The translations under genes and the position numbers were made by a program. The notes under the pieces were generated by a model. It was given only the letters and a program-made list of their open reading frames with translations, did no database searches and was not told the DNA's origin. A stretch of DNA of 53,671 nucleotides from Zychaea mexicana (lineage: Eukaryota; Mucoromycota; Mucoromycetes; Mucorales; Lichtheimiaceae), in contig NW_026516865.1 of the NCBI RefSeq assembly GCF_025766255.1, positions 1 to 53,671 on the forward strand. Reading direction: 5' to 3'. Shown here piece after piece: positions 52,510 to 53,671 of the stretch. Numbering within the stretch: position 1 is the stretch's first letter; each line of letters begins with the position of its first letter.

Positions 52510-52745
52510 CAGTGCTTCCAACAACCGAAGTCGGTGCCGTTAGAATCGAATTCGCTGGCCAATTAAAATTGAAATCGCTAACCAATCAAAATCAAATTCG
52601 CGCTTTCACAAGTGGAAGTCTTTTTTTAGAAACCATTTCGCCCTATTAGAAATCAGTGTTATTTCTTGGCAGGCGAAAAAAATTTTAAAGGCAGAGATTC
52701 CTTTTGCAAGTTTTTTTTTCTTTTCTTTCTGATTCCTGAAGGATG
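52510..52745 (+). mobile_element. Left end of a second Tc1-like element
   Basis: Directly after the TA at 52508-52509 comes CAGTGCTTCCAACAACCGAA, followed by CCAATTAAAATTGAAATCGC and CCAATCAAAATCAAATTCGC units, the same design as the first element's ends. The downstream CK1-block flank seen in copy 1 is absent, so this second element probably used the same TA and continues to the end of the window or beyond. A TTTTTTTTTCTTTTC tract precedes the tandem array, as before the first transposase. Confidence 0.6.
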
Positions 52746-52748
52746 TGT

Positions 52749-53390
52749 CTCGGCTGTTTCGTGATCGCCAACTATGGTTATTAAAGAAAAGAGAATCGTA
52801 GCAATCAATGGCAATAACAATTATATTTCTCCCCTCACGTATGCCTTTAAGAATGTTATCCAAACCAATATATATCACCTTGAAGGACTGGTCTCGGCTG
52901 TTTCGTGATCGCCAACTATGGCTATTAAAGAAAAGAGAATCGTAGCAATCAATGGCAATAACAATTATATTTCTCCCCTCACGTATGCCTTTAAGAATGT
53001 TATCCAAACCAATATATATCACCTTGAAGGACTGGTCTCGGCTGTTTCGTGATCGCCAACTATGGCTATTAAAGAAAAGAGAATCGTAGCAATCAATGGC
53101 AATAACAATTATATTTCTCCCCTCACGTATGCCTTTAAGAATGTTATCCAAACCAATATATATCACCTTGAAGGACTGGTCTCGGCTGTTTCGTGATCGC
53201 CAACTATGGCTATTAAAGAAAAGAGAATCGTAGCAATCAATGGCAATAACAATTATATTTCTCCCCTCACGTATGCCTTTAAGAATGTTATCCAAACCAA
53301 TATATATCACCTTGAAGGACTGGTCTCGGCTGTTTCGTGATCGCCAACTATGGTATTAAAGAAAAGAGAATCGTAGCAATCAATAGCCAA
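52749..53390. repeat. 144-bp tandem repeat, about 4.4 units
   Basis: CTCGGCTGTTTCGTGATCGC recurs at 52749, 52893, 53037, 53181 and 53325, exactly 144 bp apart. Units are almost identical. The minus strand is open through the array (52606-53310), encoding a 48-residue repeat (VIYIGLDNILKGIREGRN, IIVIAIDCYDSLFFN, SHSWRSRNSRDQSFK). The plus strand has one stop per unit in the frame reading MAIKEKRIVAINGNNNYISP. Whether either is expressed cannot be told. Confidence 0.9.
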
Positions 53391-53671
53391 TAAGAATTGT
53401 CGTGCAATACAACATCAAAACAAATGAGAACCCTCTTGTGTAACCCTAGTCGCGAAAGCCATTGTGTCTTGTAAAAAATCCGTATGTGCGCTTAGCATAG
53501 AGCTCTATGGTAATTTAAACAGAGATCCGTATGAGAAGTTACCATAGAGCCCAAAGTCTACAACGCAGCATGTTGTGTGGTTGGAAAGTGGCTGTACAAC
53601 CGTCAAAACAGCCAAGAACTGATCAACTATGTATATACAAAAAAAAAGTTATATGAATTAGTAGTAATAAA
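53391..53671. other. Window end, hairpin
   Basis: GCTCTATGGTAA (about 53502) pairs with TTACCATAGAGC (about 53538), a 12-bp stem with a loop of about 23 bases. No gene seen. Confidence 0.4.

Noticed and set aside
52606..53310. Calling the 234-residue repeat ORF a real CDS
   Set aside because: It is open simply because the 144-bp unit has no stop in that frame; no start context, intron or homologue supports it, so it is reported only as a repeat.

Overview
The window looks like nuclear DNA of a fungus, most likely an early-diverging one (Mucoromycota/Mucorales is my best guess, confidence about 0.65). Protein-coding stretches are split by short GT-AG introns (about 35-110 bp; one CK1 intron is about 320 bp). 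The hypothetical genes carry motifs I recall from Mucorales multigene families, and the DNA is crowded with class II transposons. I see no rRNA, tRNA, CRISPR array or bacterial-type operon. Almost every gene here is a transposon gene or a broken gene.

Layout. The core is one block present three times: a casein-kinase-1-like (CK1) pseudogene, an AT-rich insert resembling a mitochondrial plasmid (a membrane-protein ORF plus a T7-like single-subunit RNA polymerase), and a convergent gene of a hypothetical family with a possible nuclease core. Copy 1 is forward (about 1996-12330), copy 2 is inverted and truncated (26607-19991), and copy 3 is forward (33209-45579). All copies share lesions, including a stop in the kinase glycine-rich loop and a damaged polymerase motif B, so the block was already dead when it was multiplied. 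Copies 2 and 3 form a large interrupted inverted repeat whose arms end at transposon ends.

Transposons. (a) Two 0.9-1.0 kb hAT-type non-autonomous elements have perfect 8-bp target duplications (2261-3276, 8496-9422). (b) A Harbinger-like family carries two convergent genes, a Cys/His-rich ORF and a DDE transposase with a C-terminal chromodomain; it occurs inside each CK1 copy, upstream of CK1 in copies 2 and 3, and inside polymerase copy 3. (c) A 7.6 kb CACTA element (12356-19990) sits at the breakpoint between copies 1 and 2. (d) There are two pogo/Tigger elements, one apparently intact (34671-36781), plus a related MITE. (e) A 6.9 kb Tc1-like element (45581-52507) has near-identical terminal repeats, an apparently intact DD34E transposase, and an inner inverted-repeat-bounded segment carrying a multi-exon gene with a PD-(D/E)XK-like motif. 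(f) A second Tc1-like end abuts it, followed by a 144-bp tandem repeat that stays open in one frame.

How it fits together. The mitochondrial-plasmid DNA probably entered the nucleus between a CK1 gene and a convergent hypothetical gene. The locus decayed, was amplified in direct and inverted orientation, and was then colonised by successive transposons. Many stop codons that differ between copies are CpA-to-TpA (or TpG-to-TpA) changes, which resembles repeat-directed cytosine mutation.
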